DNA of 64,000 nucleotides from Pollutimonas sp963712655. GTDB lineage: Bacteria > Pseudomonadota > Gammaproteobacteria > Burkholderiales > Burkholderiaceae_B. The stretch spans positions 496,001-560,000 of the forward strand of contig CAVQIT010000008.1 in NCBI GenBank assembly GCA_963712655.1, given 5' to 3'. Shown piece after piece: positions 34,599 to 43,059 of this stretch. The notes under the pieces were generated by a model that saw only the letters and a list, made by a program, of their open reading frames with translations, ran no database searches and was not told the origin of the DNA. Made by a program: the position numbers and the translations under genes. The stretch's first letter is position 1; the number at the start of each line of letters is the position of its first letter.

Positions 34599-35042
34599 AT
34601 GCAGTATAGAAAGACGCAGGAGTCGATCGATCGACTGACGGCGGAGCAGCGCCGTGTCACTCAGGAAGCGGGCACCGAACGCTCGTTCACCGGGCAATAT
34701 AACGATCACGCGGAGCCTGGCATCTACGTGGACATCGTCTCGGGCGAGCCTCTCTTTGCATCGTCCGACAAGTTTGAGTCGGGCTGCGGGTGGCCAAGTT
34801 TCACCAAGCCTATCGTTTCCGCGAACATCAACGCGTTACGCGACACCTCCCATGGAATGACCAGGACCGAGGTTAGATCAGCCCATGGCGACAGCCACCT
34901 CGGCCACGTCTTCCCGGATGGCCCGCCTGATCGGGGGGGCCTGCGCTACTGCATCAATTCCGCATCGCTCCGGTTCATCCATCGCGACGACATGGAGAGC
35001 GAGGGCTACGGCGAATATCTCGATCAGGTTGGAGAGGTTTAA
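34599..35042 (+). CDS. msrB: Peptide-methionine (R)-S-oxide reductase MsrB
   Basis: The 147-residue protein matches MsrB: FTGQYNDHAEPGIYVDIVSG, LFASSDKFESGCGWPSF, VRSAHGDSHLGHVFPDGP and RYCINSASLRFI, whose Cys is the catalytic one; the Cys in GCGWPSF can be the resolving residue. The two CxxC pairs that bind zinc in many MsrBs are missing, so this is the zinc-free form. It reduces methionine-R-sulfoxide in proteins. No signal peptide: cytoplasmic. GGGAGG precedes ATG 34599. The msrA start follows the stop by one base. Confidence 0.93.
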   Translation: MQYRKTQESIDRLTAEQRRVTQEAGTERSFTGQYNDHAEPGIYVDIVSGEPLFASSDKFESGCGWPSFTKPIVSANINALRDTSHGMTRTEVRSAHGDSHLGHVFPDGPPDRGGLRYCINSASLRFIHRDDMESEGYGEYLDQVGEV

Positions 35043-35043
35043 C

Positions 35044-35595
35044 ATGCATCAGCGCACTGTACTTGCCGGGGGATGCTTCTGGGGGATGCAGGACTTGATC
35101 CGCAAGCTTCCCGGCGTTGTCTCGACTCGCGTCGGCTATACCGGCGGCAACACTCCGAACGCGACCTATCGCAATCATGGCACTCATGCGGAGGGAATCG
35201 AAATCGTCTTCGATACAGCGCAGACTAGCTACCGGCGCATCCTGGAGTATTTTTTCCAAATCCACGATCCCGCGACACGGAACCGTCAGGGCGGAGACGT
35301 TGGCAGCTCATACCGTTCGGCAATCTACTATGTCGACGGCGAGCAGAAGCGCATCGCCGAGGAAACCATAGCCGACGTGGATGCCTCCGGTCTTTGGGAC
35401 GGCAAGATTGTCACCGAGGTTGCGCCTGTCGGAGACTTCTGGGAGGCTGAACCGGAACATCAGGACTATCTTGAGAAGCGGCCTGATGGTTATACCTGTC
35501 ACTTCCCTCGTCCCAACTGGGTCCTGCCCAAGCGGAAGACCGCCGGCGAGTCCACGGCAGCTCCTGCTCATACTGGTATGGATGCTCGGTCCTAG
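35044..35595 (+). CDS. msrA: Peptide-methionine (S)-S-oxide reductase MsrA
   Basis: The 183-residue protein has the MsrA signature GGCFWGMQDL at about 8-17 with the catalytic Cys, then VGYTGG, THAEGIEIVFD, EYFFQIHDPAT and QGGDVGSSYRSAIYY. It reduces methionine-S-sulfoxide and so complements MsrB. ATG 35044 lies 1 base after the msrB stop, and the 3' end runs close to ccmA, so the P460-msrBA-ccm stretch may be one transcript. No export signal is seen. Confidence 0.93.
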   Translation: MHQRTVLAGGCFWGMQDLIRKLPGVVSTRVGYTGGNTPNATYRNHGTHAEGIEIVFDTAQTSYRRILEYFFQIHDPATRNRQGGDVGSSYRSAIYYVDGEQKRIAEETIADVDASGLWDGKIVTEVAPVGDFWEAEPEHQDYLEKRPDGYTCHFPRPNWVLPKRKTAGESTAAPAHTGMDARS

Positions 35596-35647
35596 AAACG
35601 GTACGCCGTGCACGAACGTCCCGCCCCCCGCGGGCGCCGTCCCTCCC

Positions 35648-36274
35648 GTGCTCGACGCAGTAGCTCTCGACTGTGAACGAGACCAGCGCCGGCTGTTCAC
35701 GGGACTGAGCTTCCAGTTGCGGGCCGGCGACATGTTGCGTGTCCGCGGCCCCAACGGCAGCGGCAAGAGCAGCCTGCTGCGCCTGCTGTGTGGCCTGGCC
35801 CAGCCAGCCGCCGGACATGTCGAGCTGTTCGGCCTGGCCCTGGCCCGGCAGCGGGGCGCCTTGGCGTCCAGGCTGCTATGGATAGGCCATGCCGCCGGAG
35901 TCAAGGCGCTGTTGACCGCCGAGGAGAACCTGGCCTGGCTGGGAGCCTTGCACGCGCACGGCGCAAGCGGCGCGATCGGACAGGCACTGACCGCGGTGGG
36001 CTTGCGCGGCTGCGAGGATACGCCCTGCCATGCGCTGTCCGCCGGGCAGCAACGCCGCATCGCGTTGGCACGCCTGTACCTGCCCGGCGCGCCGGCGCTG
36101 TGGCTGTTGGATGAACCGTTCACGGCACTGGACACGGCAGGCACGGCGCAACTGGAAGCGCACCTGGCAATGCATTGCGGGCGCGGCGGCACGGTGGTGC
36201 TGACCACGCACCATGAGCTGGCCAAGCGGGCTCGAACCTATGCCGACCTTGATCTGGGGCAGTACGCCGCGTGA
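35648..36274 (+). CDS. ccmA: Heme exporter ATP-binding protein CcmA
   Basis: The 208-residue ABC ATPase has Walker A GPNGSGKSS near residues 34-42, signature ALSAGQQRRIALARL and Walker B LWLLDEPFTALD. Length and the order before ccmB identify CcmA, which powers release of heme-loaded CcmE from CcmCD. GTG 35648 gives the usual CcmA start (LDAVALDCERDQRRLFTGL); an earlier in-frame ATG at 35582 would overlap msrA. Overlaps ccmB by GTGA. Confidence 0.92.
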   Translation: MLDAVALDCERDQRRLFTGLSFQLRAGDMLRVRGPNGSGKSSLLRLLCGLAQPAAGHVELFGLALARQRGALASRLLWIGHAAGVKALLTAEENLAWLGALHAHGASGAIGQALTAVGLRGCEDTPCHALSAGQQRRIALARLYLPGAPALWLLDEPFTALDTAGTAQLEAHLAMHCGRGGTVVLTTHHELAKRARTYADLDLGQYAA

Positions 36275-36942
36275 GCAAAGTCTTTATCTCCTTATTCAAT
36301 GATGAGCTACGTCTGTTATGCCGCCGCCCCGCCGACCTTGCCAACCCTTTGGTATTCTTCTCCGTTGTCATCGCCCTGTTTCCGCTGGCATTGGGACCGC
36401 AATCGCAGTTTCTGCAACATGCCGCGCCGGGGCTGCTATGGGTCGCGGCGCTGCTGGCCGTGCTGCTCTCGCTGGATGGCTTGTTCCGTGCCGATTTCGA
36501 AGACGGCTCACTGGAACAATGGATGCTTTCATCGCACTCGCTGGCGGTGCTGGTACTGGCCAAGGTATCGGCGCATTGGCTGTGCAGCGGCCTCGCGCTG
36601 GTGGTGCTGGCCCCGCTCCTGGCCCTGATGCTCGGCCTGCCGGCCCATTGCCTCCCGACGCTGCTGCTGTCGCTGTTGCTGGGCACACCCGCGCTCAGCC
36701 TGCTCGGCGCGATCGGCGCGGCTCTCACTGTCGGCTTGCGACGCGGCGGGCTATTACTGGCCTTGCTGATCCTGCCACTGTACATCCCGGTGCTGATCCT
36801 GGGCAGCGGTGCTCTGCAGGCCGCCTTGCAGGGTCTGCCCGTCGCGGGGTACCTGCTGTGGCTGGCCTGCCTCGCCGTGTTGACGATCACCCTGGCGCCG
36901 TTTGCCATTGCCACGGGGCTGTCCATCAGCGTCGCCGAATGA
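36271..36942 (+). CDS. ccmB: Heme exporter membrane protein CcmB
   Basis: The 223-residue protein has six hydrophobic segments. ELRLLCRRPADLANPLVFF at the start and LFRADFEDGSLEQWMLS after the second helix are CcmB hallmarks. It forms the membrane half of the CcmAB transporter in cytochrome c maturation. GTG 36271 overlaps the ccmA stop by 4 bases (GTGA). Confidence 0.93.
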   Translation: MSKVFISLFNDELRLLCRRPADLANPLVFFSVVIALFPLALGPQSQFLQHAAPGLLWVAALLAVLLSLDGLFRADFEDGSLEQWMLSSHSLAVLVLAKVSAHWLCSGLALVVLAPLLALMLGLPAHCLPTLLLSLLLGTPALSLLGAIGAALTVGLRRGGLLLALLILPLYIPVLILGSGALQAALQGLPVAGYLLWLACLAVLTITLAPFAIATGLSISVAE

Positions 36943-37035
36943 CACGCCAAACAGCATTGACCCTCGGCGGCACCGCAGGGCACGGACCCGACGAACCCTG
37001 ACACACAACTCGAATGGACTGGACTGGCTACACGA

Positions 37036-37791
37036 ATGAACTGGACCTGGCTACACAAATGGGGCTCGCCCAAATGGTTCTACGACATGAGCGGCAAATG
37101 CCTGCCCTGGCTGGCCGCCGCCAGCGCGCTGCTGCTCGCAATCGGCCTGACATGGGGGCTGGTATTCGCGCCCCCGGACTACCAGCAGGGCAACAGCTTT
37201 CGCATCATCTATATCCACGTGCCGGCGGCGCTGCTGGCCCAATCCATCTACGTCATGCTGGCGGCGGCCGGCATCATCGGCCTGATCTGGAAAATGAAGC
37301 TGGCGGACGTGGCCCTGCGGCAGGCCGCGCCCATCGGCGCCTGGATGACGGTCATCGCGCTGGCCTCGGGGGCCATCTGGGGCAAGCCAACCTGGGGCGC
37401 CTATTGGGTGTGGGACGCGCGCCTGACCTCCATGCTTATCCTGCTGTTCCTGTATCTGGGCGTGATCGCGCTGGGCCAGGCAATCACCAACCGCGACAGT
37501 GCGGCCCGGGCTTGCGCGGTGCTGGCTGTAGTCGGCGTAGTCAACATCCCCATCATCAAATATTCGGTCGAATGGTGGAACACCCTGCACCAGCCTGCCA
37601 GCTTCTCGCTCGCGCACAAGCCCGCCATGCCGGCGCAGATGTGGCTGCCGCTGCTGTTGGCCGTGCTGGGTTTCTATTGTTTTTTCGGGGCGGTGCTGTT
37701 TGCGCGGATGCGCCTGGAAGTGCTGCGGCGCGAGACCGGCAGCCGCTGGGTCGCCGCTGAAATCGCCCGACTGCTCAAGGACCGGACATGA
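37036..37791 (+). CDS. ccmC: Heme handling protein CcmC
   Basis: The 251-residue, six-helix protein carries the tryptophan-rich WWD-type motif GKPTWGAYWVWDARLTS and flanking His ligands (IIYIHVPAAL and VEWWNTLHQPAS). CcmC passes heme to CcmE with CcmD's help. ATG 37036 is used; it lies 93 bases after the ccmB stop, the largest gap in the cluster. Overlaps ccmD by ATGA. Confidence 0.94.
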   Translation: MNWTWLHKWGSPKWFYDMSGKCLPWLAAASALLLAIGLTWGLVFAPPDYQQGNSFRIIYIHVPAALLAQSIYVMLAAAGIIGLIWKMKLADVALRQAAPIGAWMTVIALASGAIWGKPTWGAYWVWDARLTSMLILLFLYLGVIALGQAITNRDSAARACAVLAVVGVVNIPIIKYSVEWWNTLHQPASFSLAHKPAMPAQMWLPLLLAVLGFYCFFGAVLFARMRLEVLRRETGSRWVAAEIARLLKDRT

Positions 37792-37967
37792 CTGCATTTG
37801 CGTCGTTCGCTGATTTTCTCGCCATGGGCGGCCATGGCGCCTACGTCTGGAGCGCCTATGGCTTGTGCCTGGCGCTGATGGCATTGAACGTGGCGCTCCC
37901 CTTGCTGGCGCGCCGCCGCTACCTGAACGACCTGGCGCGCCGCCGGCGTCGGGAAATGCTGCCATGA
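37788..37967 (+). CDS. ccmD: Small membrane protein CcmD
   Basis: A 59-residue frame starts with ATGA overlap of the ccmC stop and ends with ATGA overlap of ccmE. It has GGHGAYVWSAYGLCLALMAL, the typical single CcmD membrane helix, and an Arg-rich cytoplasmic tail. CcmD holds CcmC and CcmE together and helps release holo-CcmE. Confidence 0.88.
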   Translation: MTAFASFADFLAMGGHGAYVWSAYGLCLALMALNVALPLLARRRYLNDLARRRRREMLP

Positions 37968-38431
37968 CGCCCGCCCGCAAGAAGCGCCTGTACTGGATAC
38001 TGGCCCTGCTCTGCGGCGCCGGCGCCGCCGCGGCGTTGGGGCTCGCCGCCTTGCAACAAAACATCAACCTGTTCTACACCCCAAGCCAGATCGCCGCCGG
38101 CGAAGCGCCGCACGGCACGCGCATCCGCGCCGGCGGCATGGTCGAGACCGGATCGCTGAAACGCACGCAAGACTCGCTGGCACTGCGATTCAGCGTTACC
38201 GACGGCGCCCGCAGTATCGTCGTGCGCTACCAGGGCATCCTGCCCGACCTGTTCCGCGAGGGCCAGGGCATCGTCGTGTTGGGCAGGCTCGATCACGACG
38301 GCATGCTGCGCGCCGACGAAGTCCTGGCCAAGCACGACGAAAACTACATGCCGCCCGAAGCCATGCATGCGCTGAAGCAAGCCGGCGCGGCCGGCCATCT
38401 TCCGCTCGGCAAACAGGAGTCTGCTCGATGA
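37964..38431 (+). CDS. ccmE: Periplasmic heme chaperone CcmE
   Basis: The 155-residue protein has an N-terminal membrane anchor (LYWILALLCGAGAAAALGLA), an OB-fold beginning NLFYTPSQIAAGEAPHG, and HDENYMPPE near residue 125, whose His binds heme covalently in the classic H-x-x-x-Y form. It receives heme from CcmC and gives it to CcmF/H. Overlaps ccmD and ccmF by ATGA. Confidence 0.94.
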   Translation: MTPARKKRLYWILALLCGAGAAAALGLAALQQNINLFYTPSQIAAGEAPHGTRIRAGGMVETGSLKRTQDSLALRFSVTDGARSIVVRYQGILPDLFREGQGIVVLGRLDHDGMLRADEVLAKHDENYMPPEAMHALKQAGAAGHLPLGKQESAR

Positions 38432-40935
38432 TCCCCGAACTTGGACTGCTGGCCCTGATCCTGGCGCTATGCCTCGCCCTGGTGCAAGCCAGCATCCCAC
38501 TGGTCGGCGCCTGGCGCGGCGACCGGCGCTGGATGAGCCTGGCAAGACCGGCCGCCTGGGGACAATTCACGTTCCTGTTGTTCTCCTTCGCCTGCCTGGC
38601 CCATGCCTTCCTGACCGACGACTTCTCGGTCGCGTATGTGGCGCAAAACTCCAACAGCATGCTGCCGTGGTACTACAAGCTCAGCGCGGTCTGGGGCGCG
38701 CACGAGGGCTCGCTGCTGCTGTGGGTCTTGATATTGGCAGGCTGGACATTCGCGGTCTCGCTGGGCTCGCGCCAACTGCCCGAGGCGATGCTGGCGCGGG
38801 TTCTGGCCGTAATGGGCGTGATAAGCACTGGTTTCCTGCTGTTCCTGATCGGCACCTCCAACCCTTACGCTCGCTTGCTGCCCAATGTCCCCGCCGATGG
38901 CCGCGACCTCAATCCCCTGCTGCAGGACGTCGGCCTGATCATCCATCCGCCCATACTCTACATGGGTTACGTCGGTTTTTCGGTGGCATTCGCCTTCGCC
39001 ATCGCGGCCCTGCTGGACGGCAAGCTCGATGCCGCCTGGGCACGCTGGTCGCGCCCCTGGACAACCGTGGCCTGGGCGTTTCTCGGCCTGGGCATTGCCC
39101 TTGGGTCATGGTGGGCCTATTCTGAGCTCGGTTGGGGCAGTTGGTGGTTCTGGGATCCTGTCGAAAATGCGTCGTTCATGCCGTGGCTGGTGGGGGCGGC
39201 GCTGATCCACTCCCTGGCGGCAACCGAAAAACGCGGCGTGTTCAAAAGTTGGACCGTGCTGCTTGCCATCGCCGCGTTTTCGCTCAGCTTGTTGGGCACC
39301 TTCCTGGTCCGGTCGGGCGTGCTGACCTCCGTGCACGCCTTCGCCACCGATCCGACGCGCGGCGTGTTCGTGCTGGCGTTCCTGCTTGCGGTGGTGGGCG
39401 GCTCGCTTGCGCTATTCGCGCTGCGGGCGCCAGTCGTCAAGAGCCGGGCCGGTTTCGGGATCTGGTCGCGCGAGACGCTGCTGTTGGTGAACAACCTGCT
39501 TCTGTCAGTGGCGGCGGCCATGATCCTGCTGGGCACGCTCTACCCCTTGATTCTCGACGCGCTGACCGGCGCCAAGCTGTCGGTCGGCCCGCCCTACTTC
39601 AATGCCATGTTCGTCCCGCTGATGGCGCTGCTGATGGCGGCGGCCGCCGTCGGCATGCTCACGCGCTGGAAAGAGACACCGGTGCGCTGGCTGGCGCGCA
39701 TGCTCGTTCCGGTGCTGGCGGCCAGCCTTCTGGTCGCGCTGGCCGCGGCGACGCTGCATGACCGGTCGAGCTGGGCGGTGGCGGGGGCCTGCCTGCTGGC
39801 CGCGTGGCTAGTGCTGACGGGCCTGCGCGACATCCTGGACAAGACGCGCCACAAGGGGCTGCTCAAGGGTTTGCCGACGTTGGGCCGCAGCTATTGGGGC
39901 ATGCACCTGGCCCATCTGGGTTTCGCTGTGTGCGCGCTGGGCGCTGTGCTGGCCACCGTCGGCAGCCTCGAACGGGAGCTGCGCATGACGCCCGGCACAG
40001 CCGTCGAACTGGGCGGCTATCACTTCGTATTCGAAGGCACGACCCGGATTCAGGGGCCCAATTACGTGGCCGATCACGGCAGTGTACGGGTTCTTCGCAA
40101 CGGCCGTGAGGTCGCCATGCTGCACCCTGAAAAACGCGTTTACCGCGTCCAGCAGGCCTCCATGACCGAGGCAGGGATTCAGGCCGGTTTTACCCGCGAC
40201 CTGTTCGTGGCTTTGGGCGAACCGCTGGCTGACGGCGCCTGGGCGGTGCGGGTGCAGATCAAGCCGTTCGTGCGCTGGATCTGGCTGGGTGCGCTGCTGA
40301 TGGCCCTGGGCGGCTTGCTGGCCGCGACCGACCGAGCGCTATCGCACCTGGCGGGGCCGATCGGCTCCAGACATGCGCATGGCCGGAGCACAGCCATGAA
40401 ACGATTGCTGCTGCTGTTGCCGCTGGCATTGTTCCTGCTCATCGCGGTACTGCTGTATCGCGGCCTGTTCCTCGATCCAACCCGGCTACCTTCCGCACTG
40501 ATCGGCAAGCCCTTTCCCGCCTTCGCGCTGCCCGCTCTCGACAATCCATCGCGCATGCTGACGCGCGACGACGTCAAGGGGCGGCCGGCGCTGGTCAACG
40601 TCTGGGCGACATGGTGTCCGTCCTGCCGCCAGGAACATCCCGTGTTGACCAAACTGGCCGACCAGGGTGTCGTCATCTACGGTGTCAACTACAAGGACGA
40701 ACGGGGCGCGGCGCAGCACTGGCTGCGCACCTTGCACAACCCATACCGGCTGAACATCGAGGATGCCGCTGGCACGCTGGGCCTGGACCTAGGCGTGTAC
40801 GGCGCCCCCGAGACCTTCTTCATCGACGCCCAAGGGATCATTCGCGACAAATACATTGGCATCATTGATCAGCGCGTCTGGCGGGAAGAACTGGCGCCCA
40901 TCTACGACAAGCTGCTACGGGAGGCCGCGCCATGA
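38428..40935 (+). CDS. ccmF: CcmF heme lyase subunit fused in frame to CcmG/DsbE thioredoxin
   Basis: One open frame of 835 codons contains two usually separate proteins. Residues 1-656 are CcmF: many membrane helices, the WWD motif GWGSWWFWDPVENASFMPWL near 234-253, and conserved His residues. From Met657 (ATG 40396) follows a full CcmG/DsbE: membrane anchor RLLLLLPLALFLLIAVLLYR, then FALPALDNPS, WATWCPSCRQEHP (active CxxC) and GVYGAPETFFIDAQG. No stop lies between them. Either the cell makes a CcmFG fusion plus separate CcmG from the internal ATG, or a stop was lost by mutation or sequencing error. CcmF ligates heme; CcmG reduces the apocytochrome disulfide. Confidence 0.9.
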   Translation: MIPELGLLALILALCLALVQASIPLVGAWRGDRRWMSLARPAAWGQFTFLLFSFACLAHAFLTDDFSVAYVAQNSNSMLPWYYKLSAVWGAHEGSLLLWVLILAGWTFAVSLGSRQLPEAMLARVLAVMGVISTGFLLFLIGTSNPYARLLPNVPADGRDLNPLLQDVGLIIHPPILYMGYVGFSVAFAFAIAALLDGKLDAAWARWSRPWTTVAWAFLGLGIALGSWWAYSELGWGSWWFWDPVENASFMPWLVGAALIHSLAATEKRGVFKSWTVLLAIAAFSLSLLGTFLVRSGVLTSVHAFATDPTRGVFVLAFLLAVVGGSLALFALRAPVVKSRAGFGIWSRETLLLVNNLLLSVAAAMILLGTLYPLILDALTGAKLSVGPPYFNAMFVPLMALLMAAAAVGMLTRWKETPVRWLARMLVPVLAASLLVALAAATLHDRSSWAVAGACLLAAWLVLTGLRDILDKTRHKGLLKGLPTLGRSYWGMHLAHLGFAVCALGAVLATVGSLERELRMTPGTAVELGGYHFVFEGTTRIQGPNYVADHGSVRVLRNGREVAMLHPEKRVYRVQQASMTEAGIQAGFTRDLFVALGEPLADGAWAVRVQIKPFVRWIWLGALLMALGGLLAATDRALSHLAGPIGSRHAHGRSTAMKRLLLLLPLALFLLIAVLLYRGLFLDPTRLPSALIGKPFPAFALPALDNPSRMLTRDDVKGRPALVNVWATWCPSCRQEHPVLTKLADQGVVIYGVNYKDERGAAQHWLRTLHNPYRLNIEDAAGTLGLDLGVYGAPETFFIDAQGIIRDKYIGIIDQRVWREELAPIYDKLLREAAP
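40396..40935 (+). CDS. ccmG: CcmG/DsbE thiol-disulfide reductase (internal in-frame part of the ccmF frame)
   Basis: The 179-residue segment from ATG 40396 equals a complete CcmG: N-terminal membrane anchor, thioredoxin fold, active-site WCPSC and the family turn GAPETFFID. It is listed separately because it may be translated on its own from its ATG, though only a weak purine stretch (GCCGGAGCACAGCC) precedes it. Same reading frame as ccmF without an intervening stop. Confidence 0.7.
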   Translation: MKRLLLLLPLALFLLIAVLLYRGLFLDPTRLPSALIGKPFPAFALPALDNPSRMLTRDDVKGRPALVNVWATWCPSCRQEHPVLTKLADQGVVIYGVNYKDERGAAQHWLRTLHNPYRLNIEDAAGTLGLDLGVYGAPETFFIDAQGIIRDKYIGIIDQRVWREELAPIYDKLLREAAP

Positions 40936-40971
40936 AGCGCCTGATCACTCGCGATCGTCCTGGGTCTTGGC

Positions 40972-41421
40972 GTGCTGGGCGGCAGCCAGGCCGCCATCGA
41001 CACCCGCGAATTCGCCAACGACAGCCAGCGCCAACGCTATCACGAGCTGGCCTCGGTACTACGCTGCCCCAAGTGCCAGAACCAGAACATTGCGGAATCG
41101 AGTTCGCCCATCGCCCACGATTTGCGCGGCGAGATCCATCGCATGCTGGGTGAAGGCCGAAGCGACAAGCAGATCATCGACTTCATGGTCTCGCGCTATG
41201 GCGATTTCGTGCTGTACGACCCACCGCTGTCCTCCCGCACGGCGCTGCTGTGGCTTGGCCCGGCCGCGCTACTGCTGGTTGGAGGCGTGGCCGTGGCGGC
41301 CATCGTCGCGAGCCGGCGCCGCCCGCGTCCGGCGGCCGGAAACGCCTTGTCCGACGCCGAGCGGCATCGCCTGGCCGGCCTGCTGCAAGAGGCGGCCCCA
41401 TCTATCGAGCAAGATCCATGA
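40972..41421 (+). CDS. ccmH: CcmH apocytochrome thiol reductase subunit; signal peptide out of frame
   Basis: The frame encodes mature CcmH: DTREFANDSQRQRYHELASV, the active motif LRCPKCQNQNIAES, HDLRGEIHRMLGEG, and a C-terminal membrane helix (LLWLGPAALLLVGGVAVAAI). The natural start should be ATG 40932, which overlaps the ccmG stop, but it is out of frame with the body. A one-base gain or loss of CT near 40945-40950 (ACTCGCGATC) breaks the signal peptide. As read, only GTG 40972 or CTG 40960 could start the right frame, without a full signal. A sequencing error is possible; real loss should impair cytochrome c assembly. Confidence 0.8.
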   Translation: MLGGSQAAIDTREFANDSQRQRYHELASVLRCPKCQNQNIAESSSPIAHDLRGEIHRMLGEGRSDKQIIDFMVSRYGDFVLYDPPLSSRTALLWLGPAALLLVGGVAVAAIVASRRRPRPAAGNALSDAERHRLAGLLQEAAPSIEQDP

Positions 41422-42269
41422 TTGCTTTCTGGCTCTACGCGGGACTGCTGTTCGCAGCAGCCCTGGCCTTCATCCTGGTGCCCCAGTTGCGCCTCCCTCG
41501 CAGGCGCATCGACGCCAACCGCACCCGTCTGAATGTGGGCCTCTACCGCGAACGTTTGCGTGAATTGGAAACGCAGCACGACGCCGGCACGCTCGACGCG
41601 GCACAGCTCGAGGCCGGGCGGGTCGAGGCGGCCCGCGATCTGCTGGACGATGCACAGGATCCCGAGCGTGCCGCTGGCGCCTCCCTGGGTCGAACTGTAC
41701 CCCTGGTCGCGGCGCTGTCGACGCCGCTGCTGGGGCTGGTGCTGTACCTGCACTGGGGCTCGCTGGACCAACTTATGCTGGCGCGCCAACCTGCCGGCCG
41801 TCCGGCGCAAAGTATCGAGAACATAACTACGCGCCTGGAAGCATTACTGGCCGCAACACCCGACTCGGCCGAGGGTTGGTCATTGATGGGTCGCGCCTAC
41901 ATGGCGCAAGGACGCATGGCCGATGCGGCCCGCGCGTTCGAGCGCGCCGCCACCTTGGCGGGGCGGCCGCCGGAACTACTGGGGCACTGGGCCCAGGCAT
42001 TGTATTTCGCGGGTGACCAGCAATGGACGCCCCAACTGCAGGCGCTGACCGATGAGGCCTTGGCTGGCAACCCGCGGGAAGCGGCCAGCCTGAAGCTGGT
42101 AGGCATGGCCGCGTTCCAGGCGGGCCGCTACGCCAAGGCAGCCGCCTATTGGGAACGCCTGGCGGCCACCCTGCCTGGGCAGGACCCGGCTCGCGCTGCT
42201 ATCGCCGATGACATTGCCCGCGCCCGGCAATTGGCCAAGGCGACAGCCACGGAAGGACCGCCGCCGTGA
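41418..42269 (+). CDS. ccmI: Cytochrome c maturation protein CcmI (TPR)
   Basis: The 283-residue protein has an N-terminal helix (IAFWLYAGLLFAAALAFIL), the CcmI start block NVGLYRERLRELETQHDAG, a second helix (LVAALSTPLLGLVLYL) and periplasmic TPR units (GWSLMGRAYMAQGRMADAAR; LKLVGMAAFQAGRYAKAAAY). It holds apocytochrome tails for the CcmFH ligase. ATG 41418 overlaps the ccmH stop by 4 bases. Last gene of the ccm cluster. Confidence 0.9.
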   Translation: MIAFWLYAGLLFAAALAFILVPQLRLPRRRIDANRTRLNVGLYRERLRELETQHDAGTLDAAQLEAGRVEAARDLLDDAQDPERAAGASLGRTVPLVAALSTPLLGLVLYLHWGSLDQLMLARQPAGRPAQSIENITTRLEALLAATPDSAEGWSLMGRAYMAQGRMADAARAFERAATLAGRPPELLGHWAQALYFAGDQQWTPQLQALTDEALAGNPREAASLKLVGMAAFQAGRYAKAAAYWERLAATLPGQDPARAAIADDIARARQLAKATATEGPPP

Positions 42270-42502
42270 ACAAGACACCAGCGCTGCGTTGAATTCCGTG
42301 ATATCGGCCGCTCGCTTCCGGCTGGAGACCGCGCGGCAAACGTCGCACAGTGCCGTGCCGCGGCTGGGGGAATTGGATTGACTCGTTGTTTTGATCCTTT
42401 CCGGCATTTTTTTGAACAAAAGCAGTCTCGAAATTAGTATCAGGCAGGCCTAAAGTAGAGGCTCCTAACTACCCGATGAACAACTTGAAGGGAAAACCCA
42501 AA

Positions 42503-43009
42503 ATGAACACTCCTGCAAATCAGGCTCGTCTACAAATCGCTGAAAAAAGCGTCGGATCGCTCTCTTTTCTGGCCCTGCTCAGATGGACTCTGGTCGTCAT
42601 CTTTCTTTGGTTCGGCGCAATGAAATTCACCGCTTACGAAGCCAACGGCATTGCTCCGTTCATTGCCAATAGCCCCATCATGAGCTGGTTGCACGCCCTA
42701 TTCGGAGTTCAAGGGGCAAGTTACGTTATAGGTGTGCTTGAGCTGTCGACCGCGGCGGCTCTGATTCTCGGAGCCTTCCTGCCCATTTTCTCCGCATTGG
42801 GAGCGGCGATGTCGGCGGCGACATATCTGATCACGCTCACCTTCTTGTTGAGCACCCCCGGCGTAGCAGAAGCGACGGCGGGTGGATTTCCGGCCATTTC
42901 AGCTATGCCTGGCCAGTTCCTTCTTAAGGATCTCGTTCTGCTGGCTGCATCGCTTTCTCTCCTTCTGGCGTCCGTCCGGGGCTCGTGGCCCAACGCTCAG
43001 AAGTCATGA
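42503..43009 (+). CDS. RclC/YkgB-like DUF417 inner-membrane protein
   Basis: The 168-residue protein has about four membrane helices and the DUF417 features LRWTLVVIFLWFGAMKFTAY, then IAPFIANSPIMSWLH and GASYVIGVLELSTAAALILG. E. coli RclC, of the reactive-chlorine resistance operon, belongs to this family. ATG 42503 follows AAGGGAAAACCC; an in-frame ATG at 42476 is possible. RidA and a peroxiredoxin-like gene follow on the same strand after 50-base gaps. A role in hypochlorite or related stress is inferred from family and neighbours. Confidence 0.83.
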   Translation: MNTPANQARLQIAEKSVGSLSFLALLRWTLVVIFLWFGAMKFTAYEANGIAPFIANSPIMSWLHALFGVQGASYVIGVLELSTAAALILGAFLPIFSALGAAMSAATYLITLTFLLSTPGVAEATAGGFPAISAMPGQFLLKDLVLLAASLSLLLASVRGSWPNAQKS

Positions 43010-43059
43010 CGTGAACAAATGGCCCGGACATCCGGGCCGGCATATTCAAGAGATCAAAT

